Source: Gordonia jinghuaiqii | GTDB taxonomy: Bacteria; Actinomycetota; Actinomycetes; Mycobacteriales; Mycobacteriaceae | Reading direction: 5' to 3' | Length of the DNA stretch: 64,000 nucleotides | Assembly: GCF_014041935.1 (NCBI RefSeq) | Contig: NZ_CP059491.1 | Coordinates: forward strand, 1,116,001-1,180,000 | Part shown: positions 25,401 to 34,976 of the stretch, one piece after another | Layout of the letters: every line of letters starts with the position of its first letter | How positions within the stretch are numbered: the stretch's first letter is position 1 | The notes under the pieces: model-generated | Database searches by the model: none | What the model saw: the letters and a program-made list of their open reading frames with translations, nothing else | Told to the model about the DNA's origin: nothing | Translations under genes and position numbers: made by a program

Positions 25401-26966
25401 ATGGGATACATCAGTATCGAGGGGGTCGAGAAGTCCTTCGGCGCGACGCGGGCACTGGCCGGCGTCGATCTGTCCCTCGCCCGCGGTGAGGTGCACGGGC
25501 TGCTGGGGGAGAACGGGGCGGGAAAGTCCACCCTGATGAAGGTGCTCGCCGGTGTGGTCACCCCTGACGCGGGAACCGTCGGCATCGACGGTGCGACACT
25601 GGAACTCGGGCGCCCCGCGGCCTCTCGCGCGGCCGGTCTCGGTATCGCGTACCAGGAACTGAGCTCGCCGGGGAACGTCGACGTCGCCACCAAACTGTGC
25701 TGGCCCGAGCTGCCCCGTGGACGGGCGGGCCTGGTCAGCCGCAAGGCGATGCGCAGGCGCGCGAGTGAGATCCTCGCTCGTTTCCGGCTCGAATCCGTCG
25801 ACCCGGCGTTGCTGATCGCCGACGCCGATCTCGCGACCCGGCAGCGGGTCGAGATCGTCGCGGCGATGGCGAAGGACCCGAAGCTACTCGTCCTCGACGA
25901 GCCGACCGGCGCGCTGCCCGACACCGACTGGCTCTTCGACGCCGTGCGCAGGCTCGCCGCCGCCGGCACCGCCGTCATCTACATCAGCCACAAGCTGCCC
26001 GAGATCGAGGAGATCTGCGACCGCGGCACAGTGCTGCGCAGCGGGCGTACGGTCGGGGAGTTCGAGCGCGGATCGGTGAACGAGACCGAGCTCGTCGAGA
26101 TGATGATCGGCCGGTCCTTCGAGCAGAGCTTCCCGGCCCGCCGGCACCACACCGATGTCGACGACGTGGTCCTCAGTGTGAAATCCCTTGCCGCGGGCGA
26201 TCGTCTGCGCGAGGCGGATCTCGAGGTACGACGCGGCGAGATCGTCGGACTGGCCGGGCTCGAGGGCCAGGGCCAGAAGGATCTCGTCTATGCCCTGCAC
26301 GGGCAGGTCCGCAGGCTGGGCGGGTCCATCGACATCGACCGCGGGGACGCGTCGGTGAGCACGTCGCTGGTTCCCGAGGAACGCAAGACCGAGGCGTTGT
26401 TCGCCGAGATGAGCTCGGAGTTCAACCTGACGGTCGCGAGCATGCGGACCTTCTCGGCCGGTCCGGTGATCAACCGGAGCCGCGAACAGAAGGTGGCGCT
26501 CGAGGCCGCCGGACGCGTCAATCTCCCCGAACCCATGCTCGCCAAGCGCATCTCGGACCTGTCCGGCGGAAACCAGCAGAAGGTCATCTTCGGCCGGGCC
26601 GTCGCACGAGATCCCGCATGCCTGCTGCTCTTCGATCCCACGCGTGGCGTCGACGCGGCGACGAAGTTCGAGATCTACGAGATGACAAGGCAGTTCGCCA
26701 ACAAGGGCCGCGGGGTGGTTCTCTACTCGACCGAGATCCCCGAACTCGTCGGCCTGTGCGACCGCGTCTACGTGGTCGCCGGCGGACGCATCGTGAGTGA
26801 GCTGGTGGGCGAGGACATCAGTGAGACCGCGGTGATGAGCGCGGCGCTCGCCTGGAACGGGTCGACACAGCACGGATCGACACAGCACGGATCGACACAG
26901 CACGGATCGACACAGCAGGGTTCGGCTGCGGCCGAACAGGAACCCGCCGGAAAGGAATCGGCATGA
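25401..26966 (+). CDS. CUT2-type ABC importer ATPase (RbsA-like, two ATPase domains)
   Basis: A 521-residue tandem ATPase of the ribose/autoinducer class. Domain 1 has Walker A GENGAGKST and Walker B LLVLDEPTGAL. Domain 2 has a degenerate Walker A (GLEGQGQKD), the VPEERKTEALF block, signature LSGGNQQKVIFGRAV, and LLLFDPTRGVDAATK. Such asymmetry is normal for RbsA proteins. The ATG at 25401 is used because the operator lies within the alternative upstream start region. The C-terminus has four HGSTQ-like pentapeptide repeats. It is followed by two permeases and a binding protein. Substrate is probably the amine processed by the adjacent enzymes, not a sugar. Confidence 0.88.
   Translation: MGYISIEGVEKSFGATRALAGVDLSLARGEVHGLLGENGAGKSTLMKVLAGVVTPDAGTVGIDGATLELGRPAASRAAGLGIAYQELSSPGNVDVATKLCWPELPRGRAGLVSRKAMRRRASEILARFRLESVDPALLIADADLATRQRVEIVAAMAKDPKLLVLDEPTGALPDTDWLFDAVRRLAAAGTAVIYISHKLPEIEEICDRGTVLRSGRTVGEFERGSVNETELVEMMIGRSFEQSFPARRHHTDVDDVVLSVKSLAAGDRLREADLEVRRGEIVGLAGLEGQGQKDLVYALHGQVRRLGGSIDIDRGDASVSTSLVPEERKTEALFAEMSSEFNLTVASMRTFSAGPVINRSREQKVALEAAGRVNLPEPMLAKRISDLSGGNQQKVIFGRAVARDPACLLLFDPTRGVDAATKFEIYEMTRQFANKGRGVVLYSTEIPELVGLCDRVYVVAGGRIVSELVGEDISETAVMSAALAWNGSTQHGSTQHGSTQHGSTQQGSAAAEQEPAGKESA
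26862..26921 (+). repeat. Four tandem 15-bp repeats in the ATPase 3' end
   Basis: TCGACACAGCACGGA is repeated four times in frame, the last copy slightly diverged, giving STQHG pentapeptides. Near-identity of copies suggests recent slippage, so length may vary among strains. Confidence 0.85.
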
Positions 26967-28081
26967 GTACAGATGTGCTGAGGCAGTTGTGGGGTCGCTG
27001 GTCGGTCACCCTGCCCGCGGTGGGCATCTTCGCGGTGGTCTACGGAATCCTGCTGGCGGTCTCTCCGCAGGAGGGGACGAGCTACTCCTTCGGGAACTTC
27101 ATGGCGCTGGTGGCGCCGCTGGCACTGGCGGCCGCGGGAACCACCCTCGTGCTGCTGACCGGCGGATTCGATCTGTCTGTGGCAGGTGTCATCTCGCTGA
27201 CCAACGTCATCTGCGCGACGCAGATGGCAGGGGCGTCGTCGCCGTGGATGATCGTCGCGCTGGTCCTCGCCGTCGGCATGATCGCGGGTGCGATCAACGG
27301 ATTCCTGGTGGTGTTCCTGGGCTTGCAGTCCCTGGCGGTCAGCCTGGCGGTGCACATCGTGGTGACCGGTCTCGCGCTGGTGGTCCTGCCCGCCCCGGGC
27401 GGCACGATCCCACTCGACTTCACCTCGTTCGTGCAGAAGAGCGTCGGCGGTACGGTGCCGATGGCGCTGATCGTGATGCTGGTGGTGGCGCTGGCCTGGC
27501 TCGTCTTCCGCAACACCCGGACCGGTGTCGCCGTGGTCGCCCTCGGCGGTGACCGTGAGGCGACCCGCCTGTCCGGTGTCCCGGTCCGTGCCGCCGAGTT
27601 CTCCGCATGGGTGCTCGCCGGCCTGCTCTACGGAATGGCCGGCGCGATGCTCGCCGGGACCACGGCGACCGGCAACCCGGCGGCCGGCACCCCGTTCCAG
27701 CTCACGGCTTTCGCCGCGATGGCGCTGGGCCTGATCAGCTTCAAGGGCGGACGGGGCAGCGTGATCGCCGCGATGTTCGGTGCGGCAACCCTGATGGCCA
27801 TCCCCAAGGTGCTGTTCGGTCTCGGTGTGGCGGACTTCTGGGTCGGCGCCTGCCAGGGCATCGTCATCATCCTGGCGCTCGCGATCCCGCTGGCCGGACG
27901 ATTCCTCACCACCCGGCGACGCCCGGCGGCCGAATCCGGCTCCGACGACGCCCGGCCCTACGGTGCACAGGTCGACGGTTCCGAGAGCGGGAGCGCCACA
28001 GTCGAATCCGTGTCATCTGCGAGCGTTTCCGGTGATCCGGCGCTCGCCGGGGCCGCCACGCGAAAGGAAGTACGGAGCTGA
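26963..28081 (+). CDS. CUT2-type ABC transporter permease (RbsC-like) 1
   Basis: A 372-residue permease with about nine hydrophobic segments. RbsC-family blocks are LTGGFDLSVAGVISLTNV, GAINGFLVVFLGLQSLAVSLA, FRNTRTGVAVVALGGDREATRLSGVPV and KGGRGSVIAAMFGA. The last ~55 residues are a hydrophilic tail rich in Ser and Glu that lies in the cytoplasm. Its ATG overlaps the ATPase stop by 4 bp, and the second permease starts on its stop codon. The two permeases probably form a heterodimer, as in systems with paired RbsC genes. Confidence 0.87.
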   Translation: MSTDVLRQLWGRWSVTLPAVGIFAVVYGILLAVSPQEGTSYSFGNFMALVAPLALAAAGTTLVLLTGGFDLSVAGVISLTNVICATQMAGASSPWMIVALVLAVGMIAGAINGFLVVFLGLQSLAVSLAVHIVVTGLALVVLPAPGGTIPLDFTSFVQKSVGGTVPMALIVMLVVALAWLVFRNTRTGVAVVALGGDREATRLSGVPVRAAEFSAWVLAGLLYGMAGAMLAGTTATGNPAAGTPFQLTAFAAMALGLISFKGGRGSVIAAMFGAATLMAIPKVLFGLGVADFWVGACQGIVIILALAIPLAGRFLTTRRRPAAESGSDDARPYGAQVDGSESGSATVESVSSASVSGDPALAGAATRKEVRS

Positions 28082-29052
28082 TGGTCGCAACGATCACGAG
28101 TTCGGGCCCGGCCCTCAAGGAACGGCTGCGCTCCCAGACCGCCATCGTGTGGTTGCTGCTCCTGGCAGCGATCCCGTTGTCGCGCCTGGCAAGTGAGAAC
28201 TTCCCGTCCTGGTCCCTGATCGACGGAACACTGGTGCTCAGCCTGTTCCTGGTGCTCGTCGCCTTCGGGCAGGGGATCGTGATCCTCACCGGCGGAATCG
28301 ATCTGTCCCTGGCAACGGTGGTCACCCTCGGCGCCTACCTCACCGGTCGGCTGGTCTCCGACGGGATGTCGTTGCCTGTCGCCGTCGTCCTCACCCTGGC
28401 CGGATGTGCCGTGGTGGGCGTGGTCAACGGACTGCTGGTCGGTCTCGCCGGATTCCCCGCGTTCATCGTGACGCTGGCGACCGGTTCGATCGTCGCGGCG
28501 CTGTTGCTCGGGGTGAGTCGCGGTGCCCCCGCCCAGCAGTCGCCCGAGCAGCTCGCGTCGTGGTTCGGGAACTCCTCGATCCTCGGCATCAGCACCCCGA
28601 TCTGGATGCTGCTGGTGGTCTGCATCCTCGCCTGGGTGATCCAGCACCGCTCCGTGCTCGGTCGCCGCGCCTTCGCCGTCGGTGGGAGTCCCACTGCCGC
28701 AAGGCTGTCCGGGGTGCCCGTGATCAGCACCTATGTCCTGACCTATGCGGTCGCCGCAATCGCCTACGGACTGGCCGGGATCGCCCTGCTGGGGTACTCC
28801 TCGGGAGCCGACCTCAGCATCGGCAACAGCTGGCTCCTGCCGAGCATCACGGCCGTCGTCGTCGGCGGTTCGTCGATCCGGGGCGGCGCCGGCTCGGTCA
28901 TCGGCACCATCGGTGGCGCGATCCTGATCACGCTGCTGGGTACCGACATCAGTGCGGCCGGCCTCGCCGAGGGATGGAAGCAGGTCCTCTACGGCCTCAT
29001 CATCGTCGCGGCGCTCCTGGGCAACCGGGTGTTCCAGACCGCCAAGCGCTGA
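28081..29052 (+). CDS. CUT2-type ABC transporter permease (RbsC-like) 2
   Basis: A 323-residue permease of the same family. Blocks are LTGGIDLSLATVVTLGAYL, GLLVGLAGFPAFIVTLATGS, HRSVLGRRAFAVGGSPTAARLSGVPV and GGSSIRGGAGSVIGT. It shares one base with the preceding stop codon, so translation is coupled. A 12-bp stem-loop follows 12 bp after its stop and precedes the binding-protein gene, a common arrangement for raising binding-protein mRNA levels. No frameshift or missing block was seen. Confidence 0.87.
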   Translation: MVATITSSGPALKERLRSQTAIVWLLLLAAIPLSRLASENFPSWSLIDGTLVLSLFLVLVAFGQGIVILTGGIDLSLATVVTLGAYLTGRLVSDGMSLPVAVVLTLAGCAVVGVVNGLLVGLAGFPAFIVTLATGSIVAALLLGVSRGAPAQQSPEQLASWFGNSSILGISTPIWMLLVVCILAWVIQHRSVLGRRAFAVGGSPTAARLSGVPVISTYVLTYAVAAIAYGLAGIALLGYSSGADLSIGNSWLLPSITAVVVGGSSIRGGAGSVIGTIGGAILITLLGTDISAAGLAEGWKQVLYGLIIVAALLGNRVFQTAKR

Positions 29053-29064
29053 CGCAGTTTTCCC

Positions 29065-29092
29065 TGCGACACGGCCTTCCGGCTGTGTCGCA
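29065..29092 (+). terminator. Stem-loop between permease and binding-protein genes
   Basis: TGCGACACGGCC, loop TTCC, GGCTGTGTCGCA: 12 pairs with one G-U. No T-run follows, so it may protect mRNA ends or partly terminate rather than fully stop transcription. Confidence 0.6.
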
Positions 29093-29169
29093 ATCGCCTC
29101 GCCGTCGTTCCGGTGTTCCACACGCAGAGCGCGGCGACACCGAATTCCCCACCGAGAGAGAGAAGAACG

Positions 29170-30402
29170 ATGAACAAGCACTTCCGGAAGGTGGCCGCGG
29201 TCGCCGTGGCCGCGGCGGCCTGTTTCGGCATCGCCGCGTGCGGGGGCGGCTCCGACGACGGCCAGCAAAAGGTCTTCCTGAACCTCTCCTACAGCGGTAA
29301 CAACTGGCAGGACGAGGCCGCGAACCTCGCGATGTCGGTCGCGAAGTCGCCGCAGTACGCCGAGAAGTACACCGTGCAGAAGCAGATCTCGGGCACCGAC
29401 GTACAGAAGCAGATCTCCGACATCCAGTCGATGATCTCCTCCGGCGCCAAGCTGATCGTGTCCTACCCGCTGTCCCCGACGGCGCTCGATCCCGTTGTCG
29501 CGCAGGGATGTGAGCAGGGTGTGACCTTCGTCTTCTACGACTCCACCGTCAACGCCCCCTGCGCCTACAACGTCGCCTTCATCACCGGACCGCGCGTCGA
29601 CGACAAGACCAAGCCGTTCTTCGGTGCGCAGACCGCCGAGGCGCTCGTCGACCTGCTCGACGGCAAGGGCAAGATCTTCATGAACCGCGGCGTCGCCGGC
29701 ACCGCCACCGACACCGTCCACTACGAGACCGCCAAGGCCGTGTTCGACCGGTACCCGGGCATCCAGGTCATCTCCGAATACCACGGCGACTGGAACTCCT
29801 CGGTCAGCCAGCAGCAGACCGCCAAGGCGCTCGCCGCGCATCCCGACGTCGACGGCGTGTGGTCGCAGGACGGCGAAGCCGGCGTGGTGAAGGCACTGCA
29901 GGCCGTGGGCAAGCGCGTCCCGGTCACCGGTGAGTCGAGCAACTACTTCGTGAAGCAGCTCGGCGCAGGCTGGCCCGGCGTCGCCTCGGGTTCGGCGCCC
30001 GCACAGGGTGCCGTGGCCATGAAGGTCGGCCTCCACATCCTCGAGAACGGCGCCGAGGGCGTGCCGAACAACATCGAGATGCCGATGCCGTGGACCACCA
30101 CCGAGACCGCGAAGGAATGCCCGGGCACCACCTTCGAGGACGGTTGCAACTACTTCAAGGGCGTCGACGACAGCTTCGTCACCATCATCTTCAACCAGGA
30201 TCTGTTGCCGGAGGCCACGATCGACGCTGCTCGGACCGGTGACCCGTTCCCGACCGTGCAGCCGCTGCCGGACATGAACGACTTCGCCCAGCCGGAGAGC
30301 CGCCGCATCTACACCCGCGCGTCGTGCGACGAGGGCTGGAAGGAAGGACTGGTCGAGGCCGGTCAGACCCCGAAGGGTCTGAAGGGCTGCGTCCAGCAGT
30401 GA
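29170..30402 (+). CDS. CUT2-type ABC transporter substrate-binding lipoprotein (RbsB-like)
   Basis: A 410-residue lipoprotein. The signal peptide MNKHFRKVAAVAVAAAACFG ends in a lipobox with cysteine in IAACGGGSDD. The periplasmic-binding fold (PF13407-type) follows: QKQISDIQSMISSGAKLIV, DSTVNAPC, AKALAAHPDVDGVWSQDGEAGVVKAL. It is longer than ribose-binding proteins (about 290), with an extended C-terminal half including two cysteine pairs (AKECPG, EDGCN, RASCDEG, LKGCVQ) that may form disulfides. AGAGAGAAGAA precedes the ATG. It delivers the substrate of this locus to the two permeases. Confidence 0.87.
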   Translation: MNKHFRKVAAVAVAAAACFGIAACGGGSDDGQQKVFLNLSYSGNNWQDEAANLAMSVAKSPQYAEKYTVQKQISGTDVQKQISDIQSMISSGAKLIVSYPLSPTALDPVVAQGCEQGVTFVFYDSTVNAPCAYNVAFITGPRVDDKTKPFFGAQTAEALVDLLDGKGKIFMNRGVAGTATDTVHYETAKAVFDRYPGIQVISEYHGDWNSSVSQQQTAKALAAHPDVDGVWSQDGEAGVVKALQAVGKRVPVTGESSNYFVKQLGAGWPGVASGSAPAQGAVAMKVGLHILENGAEGVPNNIEMPMPWTTTETAKECPGTTFEDGCNYFKGVDDSFVTIIFNQDLLPEATIDAARTGDPFPTVQPLPDMNDFAQPESRRIYTRASCDEGWKEGLVEAGQTPKGLKGCVQQ

Positions 30403-30409
30403 TGAACCA

Positions 30410-30523
30410 CCCACGTCGTGCCGCGGGTCCTCCCACCCCCTGTGACCCGCGGCACGATGTGGGCCTCGGCCGTCATGGCCGAGGGTGTGGGCCGGCGAGT
30501 TCCCCGCCCGCCGGCCCACACCC
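30410..30523 (+). terminator. Array of three stem-loops between the importer and pxp operons
   Basis: Hairpin 1: 20 pairs with one G-U (30410-30429 with 30444-30463). Hairpin 2: CCTCGGCC, GTCAT, GGCCGAGG (30464-30484). Hairpin 3: 15 pairs, GGGTGTGGGCCGGCG with 30509-30523. Hairpins 2 and 3 overlap by two bases and so compete, an arrangement that could act as an attenuator. The array fills most of the 155 bp ahead of pxpA. Confidence 0.75.
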
Positions 30524-30557
30524 GAACCGCTCCGAACAGTCCTGATAGGGAGATGAA

Positions 30558-31313
30558 ATGACTCTGTCCATCGATCTCAATGCCGACGCCGGTGAAAGCT
30601 TCGGTCGGTGGAAGCTGGGTGCCGACGAGGAACTGTTCGCCGTCGTGTCGACGGTGAACATCGCCTGCGGCTACCACGCCGGAGACCCGGTCAACATGCG
30701 CAAGGCCGTCGCGGGTGCCCGCGACGCCGGCTGTGCCGTCGGCGCGCACCCGGGCTACCCCGATCTCCTCGGCTTCGGCCGCCGGGCGATCCCGGCAACC
30801 GTCTCCGACACCGTCGATTACGTCCTCTACCAGGTGGGGGCACTGACCGCGATCGCCGCCGACGAGGGCATCGAACTCACCCATGTGAAGCCGCACGGCT
30901 CGCTGATGGGGACCACCGTGCGCGACGCCGAACTCGCCGTCGCCATGGCGCGCGCGATCCAGAGCGTGCAGGCCGGGATCCCGCTGGTGATGTCGCCCGG
31001 TGCGGCGCTCGACGCGGTCGTCGCCGCGGGTCTGCCCGTCACGCCGGAAAACGCCGCCGACCTCGACTTCGACGACAACGGTTTCAACGTCATCGAACCC
31101 GTTCCGGCGGAGAAGGATCCGGAGGCCGTCGCCGCGCGTGCCGTACAGATGGCCCGCGGGTCCGTCGAGACCGTGACCGGTGCGACGATCCCGATGCCGG
31201 TGACCTCGCTCTGCATTCACGGCGACCGCCCGAACGCGGTCGCGGTCGCCACCGCGGTCCGGCGCCGTCTCGAGGCCGAGGGCATCGACGTACGTCCCGT
31301 CGGCCGGAAGTGA
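30558..31313 (+). CDS. pxpA: 5-oxoprolinase subunit PxpA (LamB/YcsF family)
   Basis: A 251-residue TIM-barrel protein of the LamB/YcsF family. It starts MTLSIDLNADAGESFGRW, with AGDPVNMRKAV, GAHPGYPDLLGFGRR, THVKPHGSL and a closing SLCIHGD. In B. subtilis and E. coli, PxpA with PxpB and PxpC hydrolyses 5-oxoproline to glutamate using ATP. AGGGAGATG precedes the start. Here the set is joined by biotin carrier and biotin carboxylase genes, so the ring opening may work on another lactam or by N-carboxylation (inference). pxpB follows after 8 bp. Confidence 0.92.
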   Translation: MTLSIDLNADAGESFGRWKLGADEELFAVVSTVNIACGYHAGDPVNMRKAVAGARDAGCAVGAHPGYPDLLGFGRRAIPATVSDTVDYVLYQVGALTAIAADEGIELTHVKPHGSLMGTTVRDAELAVAMARAIQSVQAGIPLVMSPGAALDAVVAAGLPVTPENAADLDFDDNGFNVIEPVPAEKDPEAVAARAVQMARGSVETVTGATIPMPVTSLCIHGDRPNAVAVATAVRRRLEAEGIDVRPVGRK

Positions 31314-31321
31314 GGCGAGGG

Positions 31322-32230
31322 GTGAAACCGGAGTACTTCGTCCTGCCCGGCGGGGCACGCCTGAGCTTCGGCGGTGACGAGTTCGTGTTCGTCGAACTGT
31401 CCGAGTCAATGGATCTCGAAGTGGCACTGCAGGTTCAGTCGATCGCGGCGTCCATCGTCGCGATGGACGTCGATGGCGTCGTCGACGTCGTGCCCGCACA
31501 CGTGAGCTACATGATCCGGGTTCGCCCCGAGGATCTCGACCCCCGGGACGTGGTCCCGCTGCTCATCGGGCTCCACCAGCGGATCGTGGAGTCGGACCGT
31601 CAGAAGGCGCCGACCATCCCGACCGCGATCGTCGAGATCCCGGTGTTCTACGACGATCCGTGGACTCGGGAGGTCACCGCGAAGTTCCGGGACCGGCACC
31701 CCTCCCCGGAGGAGACCGACCTCGCCTACACCGCGCGTGTCAACGGCTTCGACAAGGTCGACGACCTGATCGCCGCGCACTCGGCGTATCCGTTCATCGT
31801 CACCTTCAACAACTTCATACCCGGCAACGCCGAATGCGTGCAGCTCGTGCCGCAGGACATGCAGATCGACGTGCCGAAGTACCTTCGTCCCCGAACCCAG
31901 ACCCCCGCAAGGTCTCTCGGTCACGGCGGCAACCAGGCCACGATCTACCCGTCGGAGGCGCCCGGGGGATTCCAGCTCCTCGGCCGCGCCGCGGTGCCCG
32001 TCGTCGATCTGACGATGACACGTCCCGGCTTCACCGAGTCCCCGGTGCTGCTGCCGGCGCCGACGATCGTCAAGTACCGGCCGGTGGATCAGTCCGGCTA
32101 CGACGAGGTCGAGTCCGCCGTGGAGGCGGGGACCTACGAGATGAACCGGGCGGCCATCGAATTCGATCTCCAGGCCTTCACCGCCGATCCGCTCGGGTAC
32201 ACCCGATCCCTGGTAGGAGAACTCCGATGA
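31322..32230 (+). CDS. pxpB: 5-oxoprolinase subunit PxpB (KipI family, carboxyltransferase C/D domain)
   Basis: A 302-residue KipI-type protein starting with GTG. Family blocks are PGGARLSFGGDEFVFVELS, EIPVFYDDPWT and FIPGNAECVQLVPQ. It is longer than B. subtilis KipI (about 240) by an N-terminal segment and an internal insertion near 165-215. The fold is homologous to one half of the carboxyltransferase domain of urea carboxylase. It overlaps pxpC (ATGA), consistent with equimolar synthesis of a PxpB-PxpC complex. Confidence 0.87.
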   Translation: MKPEYFVLPGGARLSFGGDEFVFVELSESMDLEVALQVQSIAASIVAMDVDGVVDVVPAHVSYMIRVRPEDLDPRDVVPLLIGLHQRIVESDRQKAPTIPTAIVEIPVFYDDPWTREVTAKFRDRHPSPEETDLAYTARVNGFDKVDDLIAAHSAYPFIVTFNNFIPGNAECVQLVPQDMQIDVPKYLRPRTQTPARSLGHGGNQATIYPSEAPGGFQLLGRAAVPVVDLTMTRPGFTESPVLLPAPTIVKYRPVDQSGYDEVESAVEAGTYEMNRAAIEFDLQAFTADPLGYTRSLVGELR

Positions 32231-33195
32231 TCACGATCGTCAAACCCGGACTGCAGACCACGGTCCAGGACCTCGGTCGGCCCGGGAGGCTCGCGATGGC
32301 GATGCCGCCGGCAGGTGCGCTCGACCAGTTCGCGCATCGCATCGCCAACGCACTGGTCGGCAACGGTCCGTCGGCGGCGACACTCGAGGCCGCACTGATG
32401 GGTCCGTCGGTGGTCTCCGACACCGACTGCACGGTCGCGGTCACCGGCGCCGACGTCGACGTCATCATCGACGGCGCGGTGCACCCGTCCTGGACGGCGT
32501 TGTGGCTGCCCGCCGGTGCCGAGCTCAGGCTCGGGCCGATCCGCAGCGGGGCACGCGCGTACATCGCCTTCGCCGGCGGGATCGACGTGCCGCTGGTGAT
32601 GGGCAGCCGCTCGACCTACATGCCCTCGGGTGTGGGCGGATTCCAGGGCCGGGCCCTGCGCCCCAAGGACGTGCTGCCGATCGGTCCGCGCACGCGCGCG
32701 GTCGAGGAGGGGCGTCACCTGCCGACGCGGTTCCGTCCGGTGCCCTCGTCGCACTTCGAGGTGCGGACCGTGCTGGGCCTCGCGGCCTACCGCTTCGTCT
32801 CGGAGTCGTTGCGGGACTTCACCGAACGCGAGTACCAGCTGTCACCGGAATCGAATCGCACCGGCTACCGCTTCCGGGGCGAGCCGCTGGACTTCGTCGA
32901 GCGGGAAGCGCCGTTCGGCGCCGGCGACAACCCGAGCAACGTGGTGTCGCTGGGTTACCCGCTCGGGTCCATCCAGGTACCCAACGGCGAGGAACCGATC
33001 TGCCTGCTGCGCGATGCGGTGACCGGCGGCGGGTTCGTCACCCTGGGCACTGTGATCACCGCCGATCTCGACCTCCTCGCCCAGGCCAAGGCGCCCGACC
33101 GGGTGACGTTCACCCCCGTCGACATCGACACCGCGCTGCGGTTGCGGCGCGAGCACGCCGAACACGTCGACAACGCCGTCGCCGCCATCGCGTAG
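32227..33195 (+). CDS. pxpC: 5-oxoprolinase subunit PxpC (KipA family, carboxyltransferase A/B domain)
   Basis: A 322-residue KipA-type protein. Signature blocks are VKPGLQTTVQDLGRPG, PAGALDQFAHRIANALVGN, RAYIAFAGGIDVPLVMGSRST, GRALRPKDVLPIG and VSLGYPLGSIQVPNGEEPICLL. It pairs with PxpB; together they match the carboxyltransferase region of urea carboxylase, in which N-carboxylation of an amide occurs. The ATG overlaps the pxpB stop. A 57-bp gap with a good ribosome-binding site (AAGGAATAA) leads to the biotin carrier gene. Confidence 0.9.
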   Translation: MITIVKPGLQTTVQDLGRPGRLAMAMPPAGALDQFAHRIANALVGNGPSAATLEAALMGPSVVSDTDCTVAVTGADVDVIIDGAVHPSWTALWLPAGAELRLGPIRSGARAYIAFAGGIDVPLVMGSRSTYMPSGVGGFQGRALRPKDVLPIGPRTRAVEEGRHLPTRFRPVPSSHFEVRTVLGLAAYRFVSESLRDFTEREYQLSPESNRTGYRFRGEPLDFVEREAPFGAGDNPSNVVSLGYPLGSIQVPNGEEPICLLRDAVTGGGFVTLGTVITADLDLLAQAKAPDRVTFTPVDIDTALRLRREHAEHVDNAVAAIA

Positions 33196-33252
33196 TCGGT
33201 CCTCCGACCGCTCCACCGTTCCACCCGCCGTCCGACCGAAGGAATAACAACC

Positions 33253-33491
33253 ATGACCGAGATGCTCAGCCCCACCCCCGGAATGTTCTGGCACCGCCCG
33301 GATCCCGACAGCGAGGCGTTCTGCAAGCCGGGTGACACCGTCGAGGTGGGCCAGCAGATCGGCGTCGTCGAGGTGATGAAGATGTTCGCCCCGATCGAGG
33401 CCGAGTTCGCCGGGGTGTTCACCGGATACGCCGTGGACAACGGCGCCCAGGTCGACGCCGGGCAGGTCATCGCCACCTTCGAGGTGCCGTG

Positions 33492-33492
<1 letters not shown>
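33253..33492 (+). CDS. Biotin carboxyl carrier protein (stand-alone, pxp-linked)
   Basis: A 79-residue biotinyl domain. The biotinylation motif EVMKM carries K43. The start MTEMLSPTPGMFWHRPDPDS differs from the usual AccB, whose N-terminal Ala/Pro linker is absent; only the lipoyl-like barrel is present. AccB proteins of fatty-acid synthesis are usually twice as long. Location directly between pxpC and a biotin carboxylase, with TGATG overlap to the latter, indicates a dedicated carboxylase serving PxpBC rather than acetyl-CoA. Confidence 0.9.
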
Positions 33493-34877
<1,385 letters not shown>

Positions 34878-34922
34878 CAGGCGGCGGCCGGGTGCCGGTA
34901 CGCCGACTACGGTGCGGATACG

Positions 34923-34963
34923 ACGAAACCCCCTGGCACACGGTCTGTTCCAGGGGGCTTCGT
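34923..34963. terminator. Bidirectional terminator after the biotin carboxylase
   Basis: ACGAAaCCCCCTGG pairs with CCAGGGGGcTTCGT across a 13-nt loop (34937-34949), with one mismatch. A-rich and T-rich flanks on both sides fit use by both convergent genes. Confidence 0.85.
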
Positions 34964-34976
34964 CAGGCAGGGAGGT

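Noticed and set aside
27958..30519. Very long minus-strand frame (about 850 codons) across the permease and binding-protein genes
   Set aside because: It is antisense to well-supported transporter genes, rich in His, Gly, Asp and Arg, with no domain or ribosome-binding site.
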